From an uncultured Alistipes sp. (lineage in GTDB: Bacteria; Bacteroidota; Bacteroidia; Bacteroidales; Rikenellaceae), in contig CAJGDL010000029.1 of the NCBI GenBank assembly GCA_904502075.1, forward strand, positions 1-15,438: 15,438 nucleotides of DNA. Direction: 5' to 3'. Positions 13,884 through 15,438 of this stretch are shown one piece after another. Made by a program: the position numbers and the translations under genes. The notes below the pieces were generated by a model. The model was not told the origin of the DNA, made no database searches, and saw only the letters and a program-made list of their open reading frames with translations. Within the stretch, counting starts at the first letter, position 1. Every line of letters begins with the position of its first letter.

Positions 13884-15260
13884 ATGAAGTACGATATTAT
13901 AGTCATTGGTTCGGGCCCGGGCGGTTATGTAGCCGCCATCCGAGCCGCTCAATTGGGCAAGAAGGTGGGCCTGGTAGAGAAGGCCGAAGCGGGCGGTGTC
14001 TGCCTGAATTGGGGCTGCATTCCCACGAAAGCCCTCCTCAAGAGTGCCCAGGTCTATACCTACTGCAAGAACGCTTCGCACTACGGCGTAACGCTCGAGG
14101 GTGAGGTAAAGCCCGACATGGCCGCCATCGTGGCCCGCTCGCGCGGCGTGGCCGAGACCATGTCGAAAGGTATTCAGTTCCTGCTGAAGAAGAACAACAT
14201 CGAGCTTATCCAGGGCTTCGGCATCCTCAAGGGTGAGGGCAAGGTCGAGGTGGAGGGTAACCTCTACGAAGCCGACCACATCATCCTTGCCACGGGAGCC
14301 CGTCCCCGCGAGATGCCCTTCATGCCCATCGACGGCAAGCACATCATCTCCTCGAAAGAGGCCCTCGTGCTGGATCGCATTCCCGAGTCGATCGTCGTGG
14401 TGGGTTCGGGTGCCATCGGCAGCGAGTTCGCCTTCCTCTACGCCTCGCTGGGGGCCAAGGTGACCATCGTGGAGTATGTGGATCGCCTGATGCCCCTCGA
14501 AGACGAGGAGGTATCGAAGGCCATGGAGCGCTCGTTCCGCAAGCTGCGCGCCAATGTGATGACCTCGACCACCGTCAAGGGGGTTTCCGTTACCGAGGAG
14601 GGCCGTTGCGCCGTCACCGTAGAGGGCAAGAAGGGCGAGCAGGTGCTCGACGCCGAGGTGGTACTCTCGGCCGTAGGAATCGCCTCCAACATCGAGGGCA
14701 TCGGCCTCGAAGAGGTGGGGGTAAAGAGCGAGCGCGGCAAGGTACTCGTGGACGAATTCTACCGCACCAACATCCCGGGCATCTACGCCATTGGCGACAT
14801 TGTGCCGGGTCCGGCTTTGGCCCATGTGGCCTCCACCGAGGCGATCTGTTGTGTGGAGAAGATCTGCGGACTCGATCCCCAACCGGTGGACTACTCGACC
14901 ATCCCCTCGTGTGTCTTCACCTCGCCCGAGGTGGCCTCGGTGGGCATGACCGAGCAGCAGGCACGCGACAAGGGAATTGAAATCAAGGTAGGTCGCTTCC
15001 CCTTCACCGCATCGGGCAAGGCGACGGCAGCGGGCGACCGCGACGGCTTCGTGAAGCTCATCTTCGACGAGAAGGAGCAGTTGATCGGTGCCCACATGGT
15101 GGGAGCAAGCGTTACGGAGATGCTCGGCGAGCCCACATTGGCCAAGCAACTCGGCGCCACGGCCCATCAGATCGCCCGCACGATTCACTCCCATCCCACA
15201 ATGCACGAGGCGATGATGGAGGCTTCGGAGGCGGCGTTAGGCTGTGCCATCCACCTTTAA
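13884..15260 (+). CDS. lpdA: dihydrolipoyl dehydrogenase
   Basis: The E3 flavoprotein that reoxidises dihydrolipoamide with NAD in 2-oxoacid dehydrogenase complexes or the glycine cleavage system. 458 aa, normal length. FAD-binding IGSGPGG (8-14), the redox disulfide GGVCLNWGCIPTK (37-49, Cys40 and Cys45), NAD-binding VGSGAIGSE (173-181), the second FAD motif IYAIGDI (300-306) and the catalytic His-Glu pair HSHPTMHE (435-442, His437 and Glu442) are all present. The ATG at 13884 begins MKYDIIVIGSG. No E1, E2 or glycine-cleavage genes are beside it, so its partner complex is not shown here. It is followed at once by the palindromic repeat, with no ordinary terminator. Confidence 0.96.
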   Translation: MKYDIIVIGSGPGGYVAAIRAAQLGKKVGLVEKAEAGGVCLNWGCIPTKALLKSAQVYTYCKNASHYGVTLEGEVKPDMAAIVARSRGVAETMSKGIQFLLKKNNIELIQGFGILKGEGKVEVEGNLYEADHIILATGARPREMPFMPIDGKHIISSKEALVLDRIPESIVVVGSGAIGSEFAFLYASLGAKVTIVEYVDRLMPLEDEEVSKAMERSFRKLRANVMTSTTVKGVSVTEEGRCAVTVEGKKGEQVLDAEVVLSAVGIASNIEGIGLEEVGVKSERGKVLVDEFYRTNIPGIYAIGDIVPGPALAHVASTEAICCVEKICGLDPQPVDYSTIPSCVFTSPEVASVGMTEQQARDKGIEIKVGRFPFTASGKATAAGDRDGFVKLIFDEKEQLIGAHMVGASVTEMLGEPTLAKQLGATAHQIARTIHSHPTMHEAMMEASEAALGCAIHL

Positions 15261-15380
15261 TTTTTGATTTATAGGGCATATTTCACCTTGCCTTGCTTGC
15301 CCCGAATGGGTAGTACCAATGTACAACCCATCCGGGGCTCGCTGCGTTAAGTCGAAATCTGCTCCTCTAAATGCAAAAAT
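15261..15380 (+). repeat. palindromic interspersed repeat, copy B (downstream of lpdA)
   Basis: Second copy of the element at 2111-2233, in opposite absolute orientation but in the same orientation relative to the gene it follows. It begins immediately after the lpdA TAA. The central 40-nt hairpin (15299-15338) has arms GCCCCGAATGGGTAGTAC and GTACAACCCATCCGGGGC. The outer stem keeps pairing with copy A through a T-A to C-G change (see finding). The ends TTTTTGATTTATAGGG and, on the other strand, TTTTTGCATTTAGAGG are imperfect inverted repeats. Confidence 0.85.
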
Positions 15381-15438
15381 TACACACGTTGGAAAGAAGA
15401 AAGGGGCGTTCGACCCCACGGAATTTCCTCGCCTAAAA
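15380..15438 (-). other. right edge; possible 3' end of a convergent gene
   Basis: On the minus strand one frame is open from the window edge for 18 codons (LGEEIPWGRTPLSSFQRV) and stops with TAA at the outer border of the palindromic repeat. I do not recognise it. A weak hairpin, GGGG-tcgaacg-CCCC followed by TTTCTTCTTT on the minus strand, overlaps it and could instead make this a terminator region. Confidence 0.2.

Noticed and set aside
12161..15206. Long minus-strand open frames opposite the C69 dipeptidase and lpdA
   Set aside because: The plus-strand genes have full catalytic motifs; the antisense frames have none.
15403..15420. T-arm-like string GGGGCGTTCGACCCC suggesting a tRNA 3' end
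   Set aside because: Stem and loop lengths do not fit a T-arm and no matching acceptor, D or anticodon arms are found.

Overview
The window reads as a stretch of ordinary chromosome from a member of the Bacteroidales. An Alistipes-like (Rikenellaceae) genome is my best guess. The support is Bacteroidetes-type promoters (TTTG, then 19-20 bp, then TAnnTTTG), A-rich leaders without strong Shine-Dalgarno sequences, GC-rich coding DNA with AT-rich spacers, and protein variants I associate with this phylum (the SerA 'TPKKMG' and YicC 'KLGFIAQEMG' signatures). The genus is inference. I see no phage, CRISPR array, plasmid, transposase, rRNA or tRNA gene.

Layout. Positions 1-1833 (minus strand) hold a 2-oxoacid:ferredoxin oxidoreductase operon: a two-cluster ferredoxin subunit, the VorB-type alpha subunit and the TPP-binding beta subunit, which runs off the left edge. 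A well-formed promoter lies at 1931-1962. Positions 2041-2233 hold tandem hairpins and the first copy of a palindromic repeat. Positions 2234-5833 (minus) are a serine cluster, serC then serA then a DUF1015 gene, with a good promoter at 5929-5959 and structured spacers. From 6128 to 11404 (plus) runs a row of housekeeping genes: yicC, gmk, nadD with a C-terminal TPR extension, ddl, a Cys-rich DUF3109 gene and an M23/LysM peptidase, closed by a 16-bp perfect-stem terminator. Positions 11461-12126 (minus) encode the PLP-binding protein YggS. Positions 12245-15260 (plus) encode a secreted C69 dipeptidase and dihydrolipoyl dehydrogenase. A second copy of the palindromic repeat follows the lpdA stop codon.

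How the genes relate. The left operon handles oxidation of 2-oxoacids (probably branched-chain) with ferredoxin as acceptor. SerC and SerA carry out two of the three steps from 3-phosphoglycerate to serine. No recognisable phosphoserine phosphatase is present here, and DUF1015 sits in its place. The plus-strand row mixes nucleotide supply (Gmk), NAD synthesis (NadD), RNA turnover (YicC) and cell-wall synthesis and remodelling (Ddl, M23).

The most notable points are: the DUF1015 gene in the serine operon; a SerA lacking the usual catalytic histidine; the NadD-TPR fusion; a ~120-bp palindromic element present twice, each time directly after a stop codon in the same relative orientation, with a compensatory base-pair change; and period-7 arrays in the spacers, two of which form a 35-bp inverted repeat. 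I do not see a clearly new multi-gene system such as a defence or biosynthetic island. Long plus-strand open frames opposite the minus-strand genes are judged to be shadows.
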